Assembly (NCBI RefSeq): GCF_019093865.1
Contig: NZ_JABJXD010000004.1
Span: 62,001 to 126,000 of the forward strand
Source: Lentibacillus saliphilus
Lineage (GTDB): Bacteria > Bacillota > Bacilli > Bacillales > Amphibacillaceae
DNA length: 64,000 nt
Direction of reading: 5' to 3'
The translations under genes were made by a program, and so were the position numbers. Shown in pieces: positions 43,915 through 52,469 of the stretch. Position 1 is the stretch's first letter. Every line of letters begins with the position of its first letter. The notes beneath the pieces were generated by a model. It did not search any database. It had not been told where the DNA came from and saw only the letters and a list, made by a program, of their open reading frames with translations.

Positions 43915-43933
43915 TTTAGAGGAGTGTTCTAAT

Positions 43934-44698
43934 ATGGGATATCCAAATGATATTTTAACAAGCAGAGCAGTAGTTAAGCATGGTTTATACGCAGTTATTC
44001 CACCTGAAGGACGCGTTAACAACGTCATTCCAGGCTTTGAAAATGTAACAATGAGTATTCTATCTTCCCCTGGAATTGGTGCGAAGTTTGTTGATTACAT
44101 TGCTACATTTCATAAAGATGGTAAAAACGAAAAAGGTTTTGGCGGCCAAGAAGACATCGAAACATTTGTATATGTTGTAGAAGGAAAAATGGAAGCTAAA
44201 GCTGATGACGAAACATTCGTTCTTGAGCAAGGTGGCTACTTGTATTGCCCACCATCCGTTAAAATGTACTTAAAAAATCTTCAAGACGAAGATTCAAGAG
44301 TTTTCCTTTATAAGCAAAAGCACACACCATTAGAAGGTCATAAGCCATGGGTTTATGCAGGGAACTCTAACGATATCGAAGAAGTTATTTATGATGATAT
44401 GGAGAACGTTCACATTCAAGACTTACTCCCAACAGACATTGCGTTTGACATGAACTTCCATATTTTAACGTTTGATCCAGCAGCAAGTCACCCATTTGTT
44501 GAAACACATTATCAGCAGCATGGTGCATACTTACTATCTGGTGAAGGCATGTATAACTTGGATAATGAATGGATGCCTGTTAAAAAAGAAGATTATATCT
44601 TCATGGGTCCATATTGCTTACAAGCTGCATATGCAGTAGGCCGTGAAAAGCTATCATACGTTTACTCAAAAGATTGTAACCGAGACGTATCTTTATAA
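43934..44698 (+). CDS. allE: (S)-ureidoglycine aminohydrolase
   Basis: Bicupin Mn-dependent enzyme (254 aa) that converts ureidoglycine to ureidoglycolate plus ammonia. Two cupin barrels are visible: the first with ETFVYVVEGKMEAKADDETF (about 72-91), the second with FDPAASHPFVETHYQQHGAY (about 177-196), in which His, Glu, His and Gln form the metal site, and the final EDYIFMGPYCLQAAYAVG. The length and order match E. coli AllE. The ATG is 9 nt after GAGGAG. It follows allC directly, consistent with AllE acting at once on the unstable AllC product. Confidence 0.94.
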   Translation: MGYPNDILTSRAVVKHGLYAVIPPEGRVNNVIPGFENVTMSILSSPGIGAKFVDYIATFHKDGKNEKGFGGQEDIETFVYVVEGKMEAKADDETFVLEQGGYLYCPPSVKMYLKNLQDEDSRVFLYKQKHTPLEGHKPWVYAGNSNDIEEVIYDDMENVHIQDLLPTDIAFDMNFHILTFDPAASHPFVETHYQQHGAYLLSGEGMYNLDNEWMPVKKEDYIFMGPYCLQAAYAVGREKLSYVYSKDCNRDVSL

Positions 44699-44770
44699 GC
44701 GTGTGCATAATTGCCTTTTAAACAACACTAAGCTAACACTGTTACGATTTTTCCTTTGAATATTATATTA

Positions 44771-44787
44771 CGGGTGTCCATCACCCG
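44771..44787 (+). promoter_or_regulatory. Small hairpin just before the first allD ribosome site
   Basis: CGGGTG-TCCAT-CACCCG, a perfect 6-bp stem with a 5-nt loop ending 3 nt before GAAGGG. It sits in the 109-bp allE-allD gap and could shield or protect the mRNA there. Confidence 0.45.
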
Positions 44788-44807
44788 AACGAAGGGTGTT
44801 AATAGAT

Positions 44808-45857
44808 ATGAGAGTAGCAAAAGAAGATTTGACAAAACTCATTCAAACAAAATTACATCGTGCCGGTCTAACGGAAGAGCATGCCGGTATTGTGGCTGAC
44901 GTACTCGTATTCGCCGATGCAAAAGGTATCCATTCTCATGGTGCTATGCGGGTTGAATATTATGCAGAACGCATTGCCAAAAAAGGTATTACCCATAACC
45001 CGGAATTCCGTCTTGAAAAAACAGGCCCATGTACAGCTATTTTCCACGGTGATAACGGAAGCGGACATGTTGCAGCTAAGCTTGCAATGGATGAAGCCAT
45101 TAAAATTGCTAAAGAAAATGGCGTAGCTGTTGTCGGAATGAAGAAAGTGAGTCATAGTGGAGCAATTTCTTACTTCACAGAAATGGCTGCTCAAAATGAT
45201 CTTGTTGGCTTCTCTGTATGTCAGTCTGATCCTATGGTTGTTCCTTTTGGAGGCGCAGAGCCTTATTATGGAACAAACCCACTTGCATTTGCTGCACCAG
45301 GCAATGACGGAAAAATGATCAGCTTTGACATGGCAACAACTGTTCAAGCATGGGGTAAAATTTTACATGCAAGATCAAAGCATGAATCGATCCCGGATAC
45401 ATGGGCAGTAGATGAAAATGGCGAAGCAACAACTGATCCACATAAAGTAAGAGCCTTATTACCAATTTCTGGTCCTAAAGGCTATGGCTTAATGATGATG
45501 GTTGACGTATTATCTGGTATTTTACTCGGCTTACCATTTGGTAATAAAGTGTCATCGATGTATAATGATCTAAGCGAAGGCAGAGATCTAGGACAATTGC
45601 ATATTGTTATTAACCCTGATGCGTTCTCATCAGTTCAAATGTTTAAAGATAACATTACACAAACAATGAAAGATCTTAATGGCATTAAACCAGCCAAAGG
45701 ATTTGACAAAGTTCTTTATCCAGGGCAAAATTATGATGCTGTAGCAGAAGAATACGAAGAAAATGGCATTGAAATTGTCGATGACATTTATAACTATCTC
45801 GTTTCTGATGTTATTCATAATGATGCATACGATCATCAGGATGCATTTGTAGACTAA
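44808..45857 (+). CDS. allD: Ureidoglycolate dehydrogenase, copy 1
   Basis: NAD(P)-dependent oxidoreductase of the malate/L-lactate dehydrogenase-2 family (349 aa) that oxidises ureidoglycolate to oxalurate. His116 in KVSHSGAISYF is at the same position as the catalytic His116 of E. coli AllD, and the HSHG pair (42-45), QSDPMVVPFGG and ATTVQAWGKI segments are typical. The ATG at 44808 is chosen because the paralogue starts at the same residue and GAAGGG lies upstream; an in-frame GTG at 44796 overlaps that site. It is followed 48 nt later by a second copy. Confidence 0.9.
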   Translation: MRVAKEDLTKLIQTKLHRAGLTEEHAGIVADVLVFADAKGIHSHGAMRVEYYAERIAKKGITHNPEFRLEKTGPCTAIFHGDNGSGHVAAKLAMDEAIKIAKENGVAVVGMKKVSHSGAISYFTEMAAQNDLVGFSVCQSDPMVVPFGGAEPYYGTNPLAFAAPGNDGKMISFDMATTVQAWGKILHARSKHESIPDTWAVDENGEATTDPHKVRALLPISGPKGYGLMMMVDVLSGILLGLPFGNKVSSMYNDLSEGRDLGQLHIVINPDAFSSVQMFKDNITQTMKDLNGIKPAKGFDKVLYPGQNYDAVAEEYEENGIEIVDDIYNYLVSDVIHNDAYDHQDAFVD

Positions 45858-45905
45858 TAAAAAAGTATGCATTCAATTGTTTATAGTTTTGGAGGGTGGA
45901 AATAG

Positions 45906-46955
45906 GTGCGAGTATCAAAAGAAAAACTTCATGAATTGATCAAAAACAAGCTAAACAAAGCAGGATTGACAGTAGAACATGCGGATGGAATTGCTGATGT
46001 ACTGGTCCATGCCGATGCGCGCGGTATTCACTCACATGGTGCCATGCGAGTAGAATATTACGCTGAGCGTATTGCCAAGGGCGGCATTAATGCTAATCCA
46101 CATTTTCAATTTGAAAAAACAGGCCCATCGACAGCGACCTTTGACGGAGATAACGGAGCTGGTCATGTTGCCGCTAAACAAGCTATGGATGAAGCGATTA
46201 AAATGGCTAAAGAAAATGGCGTTGGTGTCGTAGGCGTTAAGCGAATTAGCCATAGTGGTGCGCTATCGTACTTTGTTAAGCAGGCGTCTGAACAAGGTCT
46301 AGTCGGAATTTCTGTTTGTCAGTCTGATCCAATGGTTGTTCCGTACGGAGGAGCAGAGCCTTACTACGGCACGAATCCAATTGCTTTTTCTGCGCCAGGA
46401 GAGAATGATGATTTAATTACATTCGACATGGCAACAACTGTTCAAGCATGGGGTAAAATTTTGCATGCGCGTTCCAAAAATGAAACCATCCCTGAGACAT
46501 GGGCTGTTGATCATAATGGAGAGCCGACAACGAACCCGTTTGATGTGAGTGCTTTACTACCAATTGCCGGACCAAAAGGCTACGGTTTAATGATGATGGT
46601 TGACGTATTGTCAGGTGTTTTACTGGGCTTACCATTTGGTAAAAACGTCTCTTCCATGTATCATGATCTTGAAAAAGGCAGAGAACTTGGACAGCTTCAC
46701 ATCGTTATTAATCCGGCATTCTTTACGGACATTGATATGTTTAAACAAAACATCTCACAAACAATGAAGGAATTGAATGCAATTAAACCAGCACCAGGCT
46801 TTGATCAAGTATATTATCCGGGCCAAAGAAGTGCTGAACGAGAAAGACGCTATAATGAGAATGGCATTGACATTGTTGATGACATTTATGATTATCTCGT
46901 TTCTGATACAATACACAACAATGCATACGATCATAAAGATCCGTTTGCGAAATAA
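45906..46955 (+). CDS. allD: Ureidoglycolate dehydrogenase, copy 2
   Basis: Tandem paralogue of the preceding gene with the same length (349 aa) and about three quarters identical residues by eye. Catalytic His116 (RISHSGALSYF), HSHG, QSDPMVVPYGG and ATTVQAWGKI are kept. Differences cluster in the first helix (KEKLHELIKNKL), residues 60-75, 120-130 and the C-terminus, and could change cofactor or substrate choice. The GTG start has GGAGGGTGG 6-12 nt upstream. The last gene of the operon; a strong terminator follows. Whether it is redundant or acts on a related 2-hydroxy acid is not visible. Confidence 0.88.
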   Translation: MRVSKEKLHELIKNKLNKAGLTVEHADGIADVLVHADARGIHSHGAMRVEYYAERIAKGGINANPHFQFEKTGPSTATFDGDNGAGHVAAKQAMDEAIKMAKENGVGVVGVKRISHSGALSYFVKQASEQGLVGISVCQSDPMVVPYGGAEPYYGTNPIAFSAPGENDDLITFDMATTVQAWGKILHARSKNETIPETWAVDHNGEPTTNPFDVSALLPIAGPKGYGLMMMVDVLSGVLLGLPFGKNVSSMYHDLEKGRELGQLHIVINPAFFTDIDMFKQNISQTMKELNAIKPAPGFDQVYYPGQRSAERERRYNENGIDIVDDIYDYLVSDTIHNNAYDHKDPFAK

Positions 46956-46962
46956 ATGATTT

Positions 46963-47002
46963 AAAAGCTGCTCATGTGTCCATACACGTGAGCAGCTTTT
47001 TT
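46963..47002 (+). terminator. Terminator of the allC-allE-allD-allD operon
   Basis: AAAAGCTGCTCATGTG (46963-46978) pairs with CACGTGAGCAGCTTTT (46985-47000), one G-T pair, T-run after. Confidence 0.93.
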
Positions 47003-47514
47003 AGTGTCGAATTCGCGTGAAAAGTCGTGTATAACGTTGTATAGCTTGTCTCATAATAAATGGGGATAAGCTATTATTATGGGGAAAAAAGAGGATTTTT
47101 CATGTTACGAGTAATGATTTGTGTAGCAATAAAAAGCAAAATGTTTCCATAAGTGGCATTATTGGTTACGAATTAAGGATTTGTCCTCTAGATATTTGTA
47201 TACTTATTTGTGCAATGTAAACAATAAGCAGTGCAAAAGTGTGTATTCACTAAAATTCTTATGCATGCTATACAACTACCTTTGTTGATTTTGTCCAAAC
47301 GGTATGAATACAGCGCTTAGGAATTATTATATAATGTTCAATGTGGTCGATGAAAGCGTTTGATCAATGGAATATTATCAACCTGCACAGCAATTATCAA
47401 TCACTATATTTAAAGGGATTTAGACACTTCATTATGTGTCCGTTATGATCCATGGTATTCCATAGAACAAGCATCAAAGTTGATCACATCAGAAACCATA
47501 GGAGGAGATACAAT
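47003..47514 (+). promoter_or_regulatory. pucI upstream region: possible PucR box, -10 and cre-like site
   Basis: About 510 bp without a gene. TTGTCCAAACGG (47291-47302) resembles the reverse of the B. subtilis PucR box (WWWCNTTGGTTAA). TATAAT is at 47330-47335 with no good -35, which suits an activated promoter. TGAAAGCGTTTGAT (47351-47364) is a near-consensus cre site downstream of the -10, fitting CcpA repression. Roles are inferred from position and consensus. Confidence 0.5.
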
Positions 47515-48897
47515 ATGGCTAATAATGTAGATGGAGCCGCAGTAGATAACTCGGCAGCCGCAGATGGCTCTCTAAAGCCGAATGGCGCAAAAGATAGAAC
47601 AGTTGGTAAAGTCCCGTATATATTTATGTGGATTGGTGACGGCGTTAACATGGGTAACATGACGCTAGGAATGAGTATTGTTGTAGCGGGTATTGCAACG
47701 CTCAACATTTGGCAGACTCTCGCTGCTGCATTCATTGCCATTCTAATCATTTCTGGTATTTTCGCTTTAAATGACCGTGCTGGTTATCGTGAAGGTATTC
47801 CGTACGTTGTTCAATTAAGAATGTCTTTCGGATTTAAAGGTACTATTATTTCCTCACTCATGAGAGGTGTACCGGCCATTATCTGGTATGGTATTCAAAG
47901 TTGGATCGGTGGTACTGCACTAAATGAAATTATGAAAATTTTAACAGATGGTGCATTTGACAGCATCGCAATCTGTTTCGTTGTTCTACAAGTTGTTCAA
48001 ATTGTCCTTTCCCTATATGGCTTTACAGCTATTAAGTGGGTAGAAACACTTGCATCAGTCGTAATTATGGGTGCTATGCTTTACGTATTTACAATCTTGA
48101 TGTCAGATTACAGAGGCGAGTTATACGACAGCTGGGTCTCTACTGAAGGTACATGGGGCTTACCATTCTTCGCATATATCATGGTATTCTTGGGTAACTA
48201 TGCTGCTATTTTCCTTAATGCAAGTGACTACTCAAGAGAGCTTGAAACAGGTATTAGTGATACAAAACGTGGTTTAATGTATTTCTCACCAATTATGATT
48301 TCTTACGGTTTTGTTTTGATCGTAGGTGCAATGGTTGCGACTGTAACGGGTGTTAACAACCCTCCTACAGCATTGGCTATCGTAATTGACAATCCATATG
48401 TAACAGTTGGTGTTTCAGCATTTATCGTAATGGCTACAATTGCTACTAACATGGTTGCTAACATTATTCCACCAACCTATGTTATTCAGTTGATTACAAA
48501 AGTACGTTACAAAGTTGCTGTAACAATTACTGGTTTACTTGCTATCGGTTCATTCCCTTGGTTGTTAGTTAAAGATGACAGTTCAAAAGGTCTTGACATG
48601 TTCATCTTGATTTACTCAGCATTCTTAGGACCAATTGTAGCGATCTTGTTAATCGAGTACTACATTTTAAGAAAACAAAAAGTAAATCTACCTGAGTTGT
48701 ATAATGAAAAAGGTATATATGCTGGCTATAACCCTGCGGCTATGCTTGCTCTATTCATCGGTGCAGGTGCTGCATTTGTCGAAGTTGACCTTGCTTGGTT
48801 AGTTGGTTTCATCGTTGCAGGTATTTCTTATCTGTTATTGTCCAAGTATGCATTTAAAGGGTCTAAGTTTAAAGAAGGTACAATTTACGAGGATTAA
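47515..48897 (+). CDS. pucI: Allantoin permease, NCS1 family
   Basis: Twelve-helix cytosine/purines/allantoin transporter (460 aa). The sequence GDGVNMGNMTLGMSIVVAGI early in the protein, the SFGFKGTIISSLMRGVPAIIW segment and the central LNASDYSRELETG are characteristic of NCS1 permeases such as B. subtilis PucI. The start ATG (47515) has AGGAGGAG 7 nt upstream; the ORF extends further upstream without a ribosome site. It lies between the allD pair and the allantoinases, in keeping with allantoin import. Uracil or hydantoin transport is less likely given the neighbours. Confidence 0.9.
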   Translation: MANNVDGAAVDNSAAADGSLKPNGAKDRTVGKVPYIFMWIGDGVNMGNMTLGMSIVVAGIATLNIWQTLAAAFIAILIISGIFALNDRAGYREGIPYVVQLRMSFGFKGTIISSLMRGVPAIIWYGIQSWIGGTALNEIMKILTDGAFDSIAICFVVLQVVQIVLSLYGFTAIKWVETLASVVIMGAMLYVFTILMSDYRGELYDSWVSTEGTWGLPFFAYIMVFLGNYAAIFLNASDYSRELETGISDTKRGLMYFSPIMISYGFVLIVGAMVATVTGVNNPPTALAIVIDNPYVTVGVSAFIVMATIATNMVANIIPPTYVIQLITKVRYKVAVTITGLLAIGSFPWLLVKDDSSKGLDMFILIYSAFLGPIVAILLIEYYILRKQKVNLPELYNEKGIYAGYNPAAMLALFIGAGAAFVEVDLAWLVGFIVAGISYLLLSKYAFKGSKFKEGTIYED

Positions 48898-48963
48898 TTC
48901 ACTCGTCAACCCTATAATGTCTTGGCGAGCATCCAATTCCTACTTCTGAGAGGAGCATATAAA

Positions 48964-50313
48964 ATGATGTATGATTTAATCATTAAAGGAGGGAACGTCG
49001 TCTTTCGGGACGGCGTTCGGAAATGCGATATCGGTGTCAAGGATGAGAAAATTGCTTGTATTGCCGAACGTATTGAAGATGATGCAAAAGAAACAGTAGA
49101 TGCTAGCGGACAGTATGTAATGCCAGGAATGATTGACACACATGTTCATATTAGTGAACCTGGTCGTACTGAGTGGGAAGGATTTGAAACAGGTACTAAG
49201 TCACTAGCAGCTGGCGGAACAACGAGCTATGTTGAAATGCCACTGAATGCTTTGCCAGCAACAACGAACAAAGCTGCACTCGACTTAAAGCTTGAAGCTG
49301 CAAAAGAACAGAACTATGTTGACTACGCATTCTATGGTGGACTCGTTCCTGGTAATGTTGACGATTTAGAAGGCATGCATAATGCGGGCGTACCTGCTTT
49401 CAAATGCTTTATCTCAACATGTGGCAGCGATATTCCTGATGACTTTACAAATGTAGATGACTACACATTGTATAAAGGCATGCAGAAGCTTGCTGAGTTG
49501 GATCAAATCCTTTGCATTCATGCGGAAAATCCAACAATTACAGATAACCTCACGAAGGAAATTGTGAACTCAGGCCGTACAACTGCAATGGATTATGTTG
49601 AATCACGCCCTGTATTCACTGAGGTTGAAGCTGTGCAACGTGCATTACTGTTTGCAAAAGAAACAGGCTGTAAATTGCATCTCGTACACATTAGCACATC
49701 AGAAGCTGTTCAAGCGATTCTCAAGGCACGTGCTGAAGGTGTAGATGTAACAGTTGAATCTTGCCCACACTATTTTGCAATGACTGCTGAAGATGTAGAA
49801 GAAATCGGACCAAGAGCAAAATGTATGCCACCGCTCCGTAAAGCTACCGATCAGGCTAAGCTTTGGGATGAGCTCATGGCAGGCAATATTGACTGGCTAA
49901 CATCTGACCATTCACCATGTACAGAAGACTTAAAGCAAGGTAACATCTTTGAAGCATGGGGCGGTATTTCTGGTGCACAAAACAACGTTGACTTGATGTT
50001 TGATCTTGCTGTGAAACAGCGTGGATTAGCGGTTAACAAGTTCGTTGACATGATTGCAACAGCTCCAGCTGAACGCTTTAACATTCCTAACAAGGGTGAA
50101 ATCGCTGTTTCAAAAGATGCTGACATCATTTTAGTGGATCCGAACCAGTCTTATACGGTTAAACGTGAAGATCTCTATTATAAGAACAAGCATAGTGCAT
50201 ATGAAGGCAGAAAAATTGACTGCCGCGTGACAAAAACTGTCGTTCGTGGTCACATCGTTTATGACTTGAATGAAGGAATTGTTGGAGAGCCTATCGGCAA
50301 ACTTATGCATTAA
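48964..50313 (+). CDS. allB: Allantoinase, copy 1 (E. coli AllB-like)
   Basis: Amidohydrolase with a binuclear metal centre (450 aa) that opens the hydantoin ring of allantoin to allantoate. The ligands are all present: His60/His62 (IDTHVHISEPG), carboxylated Lys147 (PAFKCFIST), His186 (CIHAEN), His242 (LVHIST) and Asp315 (TSDHSPC). The ATG at 48964 follows GAGGAG by 7 nt. This copy resembles E. coli AllB more than the next one. It follows pucI by 66 nt and is probably co-transcribed. A gap of 173 nt that can fold into a three-way junction separates it from copy 2. Confidence 0.9.
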   Translation: MMYDLIIKGGNVVFRDGVRKCDIGVKDEKIACIAERIEDDAKETVDASGQYVMPGMIDTHVHISEPGRTEWEGFETGTKSLAAGGTTSYVEMPLNALPATTNKAALDLKLEAAKEQNYVDYAFYGGLVPGNVDDLEGMHNAGVPAFKCFISTCGSDIPDDFTNVDDYTLYKGMQKLAELDQILCIHAENPTITDNLTKEIVNSGRTTAMDYVESRPVFTEVEAVQRALLFAKETGCKLHLVHISTSEAVQAILKARAEGVDVTVESCPHYFAMTAEDVEEIGPRAKCMPPLRKATDQAKLWDELMAGNIDWLTSDHSPCTEDLKQGNIFEAWGGISGAQNNVDLMFDLAVKQRGLAVNKFVDMIATAPAERFNIPNKGEIAVSKDADIILVDPNQSYTVKREDLYYKNKHSAYEGRKIDCRVTKTVVRGHIVYDLNEGIVGEPIGKLMH

Positions 50314-50359
50314 TCGAAACGGATTTGAAGAACGATTTATAAAATCATAAAGTAACCGG

Positions 50360-50423
50360 CAGTGGAAATATGCCACAGATTTGTGACACATGCTGCCACA
50401 AGAATGTGTGTATATTTCCACTG
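50360..50423 (+). ncRNA. Candidate three-way-junction RNA between the two allB genes
   Basis: P1 is a perfect 12-bp stem, CAGTGGAAATAT (50360-50371) with ATATTTCCACTG (50412-50423). It encloses P2, CACA-GATT-TGTG (50374-50385), and P3, ACACAT...ATGTGT (50386-50391, 50404-50409). The element ends about 50 nt before the second allB ribosome site and is not a terminator (no T-run). It could be a regulatory or processing element. Confidence 0.5.
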
Positions 50424-50486
50424 TAATTATAAACAGCTTGGAGACAATAAAGCCCCCAAGTCAAAACACATAATGGAGGGTCTAAT

Positions 50487-51806
50487 ATGGCTACGTACGA
50501 TTTAATTATTAAAAACGGTACAGTCGTAACTGCGGAACAAACAATTCAAGCAGATGTTGCAATTAAGGAAGGCAAAATTATTAAAGTAGCTGACCAGATT
50601 GTTGCAGATGCAGATCGGGAAATTAACGCAGAAGGTCTTCATGTTTTCCCTGGTCTCATTGATTCTCACGTTCACTTTAATGAACCTGGTAGAGCAGATT
50701 GGGAAGGTCTAGAGACAGGAAGTAAAAGTCTTGCTGCAGGTGGAGCAACGACATTCTTTGATATGCCGTTGAATAGTACGCCTCCAGTTGTTGACAAAGA
50801 AAACCTAGCAAATAAACAAGCGCTTGCAGATGAAAAATCTGTCGTCAACCCACGTTTCTGGGGTGGACTCGTACCAGAAAACATCGACAAGCTACCTGAA
50901 CTACATGAAAATGGTGTTATCGGCTTTAAAGCATTCATGTCACCAAGTGGTATTGAAGACTTTAACAATGCTGATGATGCAACATTGTACAATGGCATGA
51001 AAGTCATTGCTTCTTTAGGATCCCTTTTAGCAGTTCATGCTGAAAGCACAGTTATTTGTGAGCAACTGGCAAAAGAAAAGCAGGAAAAAGGCTTAACATC
51101 AGCAAGAGACTTTGTTGAATCTCGTCCAGTTATTTCAGAAATTGAAGCTGTAAGAAGAGTAATCTCTTTTGCTGAGGCAACTGGATGTAAGCTGCATATC
51201 GTCCATGCAAGCAGCCGAAAAGTTGTTGAAGTTATTGAGGAAGCTAAACAAAGAGGCGTTGACGTAACTGTTGAAACATGCCCACACTACTTATCACTAA
51301 CTGTAAAAGATCTTGAGGAACAAGGCGGGCTTGCAAAATGTATGCCACCTCTTCGTGATCAAGATGAAGTAGATGAGCTATGGGAAGCTGTTAAAAATGG
51401 TGAAATCAATGTGATTGGCTCTGACCACTCACCTGCACCAGCAGATATGAAGGTCATTACTGATAATTATTTTGAAGGCTGGGGCGGAATTTCTGGTGCC
51501 CAAAGCACTTTAAATATTTTACTAACAGAAGGCTACTTCAAACGCGGTGTTTCTTTGGAAAAAATCGCTGAAATTACTGCTAAAAATCCAGCTGAAATCT
51601 TTAAACTGACAACAAAAGGTACGATTGCAGCAGGCTATGACGCTGATGTAACGCTCGTTGATTTAAGCGAAAGCTTTGAGTTGAAAAACGAGGATCTGTT
51701 ATATCGTCATCAGCATTCTCCATATGTCGGTCGAACATATCAAGGTAATGTCAAAACGACAATTGTAGAAGGCAAGGTCGTCTACGAAAACGGAGAAATT
51801 AAATAA
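50487..51806 (+). CDS. allB: Allantoinase, copy 2 (PucH-like)
   Basis: Second binuclear amidohydrolase (439 aa). Metal ligands: His61/His63 (IDSHVHFNEPG), Lys148 (IGFKAFMSP), His184 (AVHAES), His240 (HIVHASS), Asp313 (GSDHSPA). It is closer to the B. subtilis PucH group and lacks the extended C-terminus of copy 1. The two copies share about half their residues, so this is an old paralogue pair or separate acquisitions rather than a recent duplication. The ATG follows TGGAGGG. It has its own strong terminator. A dihydropyrimidinase or hydantoinase role cannot be excluded but is less likely. Confidence 0.88.
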   Translation: MATYDLIIKNGTVVTAEQTIQADVAIKEGKIIKVADQIVADADREINAEGLHVFPGLIDSHVHFNEPGRADWEGLETGSKSLAAGGATTFFDMPLNSTPPVVDKENLANKQALADEKSVVNPRFWGGLVPENIDKLPELHENGVIGFKAFMSPSGIEDFNNADDATLYNGMKVIASLGSLLAVHAESTVICEQLAKEKQEKGLTSARDFVESRPVISEIEAVRRVISFAEATGCKLHIVHASSRKVVEVIEEAKQRGVDVTVETCPHYLSLTVKDLEEQGGLAKCMPPLRDQDEVDELWEAVKNGEINVIGSDHSPAPADMKVITDNYFEGWGGISGAQSTLNILLTEGYFKRGVSLEKIAEITAKNPAEIFKLTTKGTIAAGYDADVTLVDLSESFELKNEDLLYRHQHSPYVGRTYQGNVKTTIVEGKVVYENGEIK

Positions 51807-51841
51807 GCATAACATCCTATAATCTTTAATAAATACCTTAT

Positions 51842-51898
51842 AATAAGCCCTTGCTTTACGTGTCTGTCACAAATAGACAAAAGCAAGGGCTTATTTTG
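51842..51898 (+). terminator. Terminator after allB copy 2
   Basis: Sixteen-bp stem AATAAGCCCTTGCTTT (51842-51857) with AAAGCAAGGGCTTATT (51880-51895), with an inner GTCT/AGAC pair, and TTTTG after it. Confidence 0.93.
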
Positions 51899-51980
51899 TG
51901 CAAAATCGATGGAAAAAGGTTGCTAAGATGGCAGCATATAGGATAAAATTTTATCATCATAGCAAGAGGAGTTGTTTTTT

Positions 51981-52355
51981 ATGAGAAAAGCGTATTCAAC
52001 AGGAAGAGCATCGTCATCAGGACCGTATTCACATGCAATTGATTCTGGCGATTACATTTACTTATCGGGACAAACTGCAAAAAACTGTACCGATGAAAAT
52101 CTAGATGGCGATATTGCAGCACAAACGAAAGAGTGCTTTTTAAGTCTTTTTGACGTACTAAAAGAGGCTGGTTTGAGTGAAGAGCACGTCGTAAAAGTCA
52201 ACGTATATTTAACAACGATGAAACATTTTGATGCGATGAATGATGTGTACAAAACACAATTTAGCGAACCATTCCCTGCTCGAACATGTGTGGCTGTATC
52301 TGAATTGCCACTCGGTGCAGAGGTCGAAATAGAGCTTGTTGCAAAACGCTCATAA
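51981..52355 (+). CDS. RidA-family imine/enamine deaminase
   Basis: Small trimeric YjgF/YER057c/UK114 protein (124 aa). The N-terminal SSSGPYSHAIDSGDYIYLSG, the substrate-binding Arg in PARTCVAVSELPLGAEVEIE and the terminal Glu are all present, as in active RidA-type deaminases. In this setting it may hydrolyse reactive imines or help with ureidoglycine-derived intermediates, as RutC-like members do in pyrimidine breakdown; that is inference. The ATG at 51981 is 10 nt from AGGAG. It lies between allB and the convergent pucR, with terminators on both sides. Confidence 0.85.
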   Translation: MRKAYSTGRASSSGPYSHAIDSGDYIYLSGQTAKNCTDENLDGDIAAQTKECFLSLFDVLKEAGLSEEHVVKVNVYLTTMKHFDAMNDVYKTQFSEPFPARTCVAVSELPLGAEVEIELVAKRS

Positions 52356-52377
52356 TACAAGTTTATATATGTACAAA

Positions 52378-52412
52378 TAAAAAGGGAGCTTGACGATGGT
52401 CAGGCCCCTTTT
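52378..52412 (+). terminator. Terminator after ridA
   Basis: AAAAGGG-A-GCTTGAC pairs with GTCAGGC-C-CCTTTT around a GATG loop, then T-run. Confidence 0.85.
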
Positions 52413-52469
52413 TTGTATGGACGATTATTGATGATGCTATTCATGAGGTCAACGATGTCTTAAGCTTGT

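Noticed and set aside
44868-45347. 159-codon minus-strand ORF inside allD copy 1
   Set aside because: Shadow of the conserved dehydrogenase frame; composition rich in Cys, Ser and His as expected of an antisense frame.
51842-51898. Regulatory RNA between allB copy 2 and ridA
   Set aside because: The long perfect stem with a T-run is fully explained as an intrinsic terminator.
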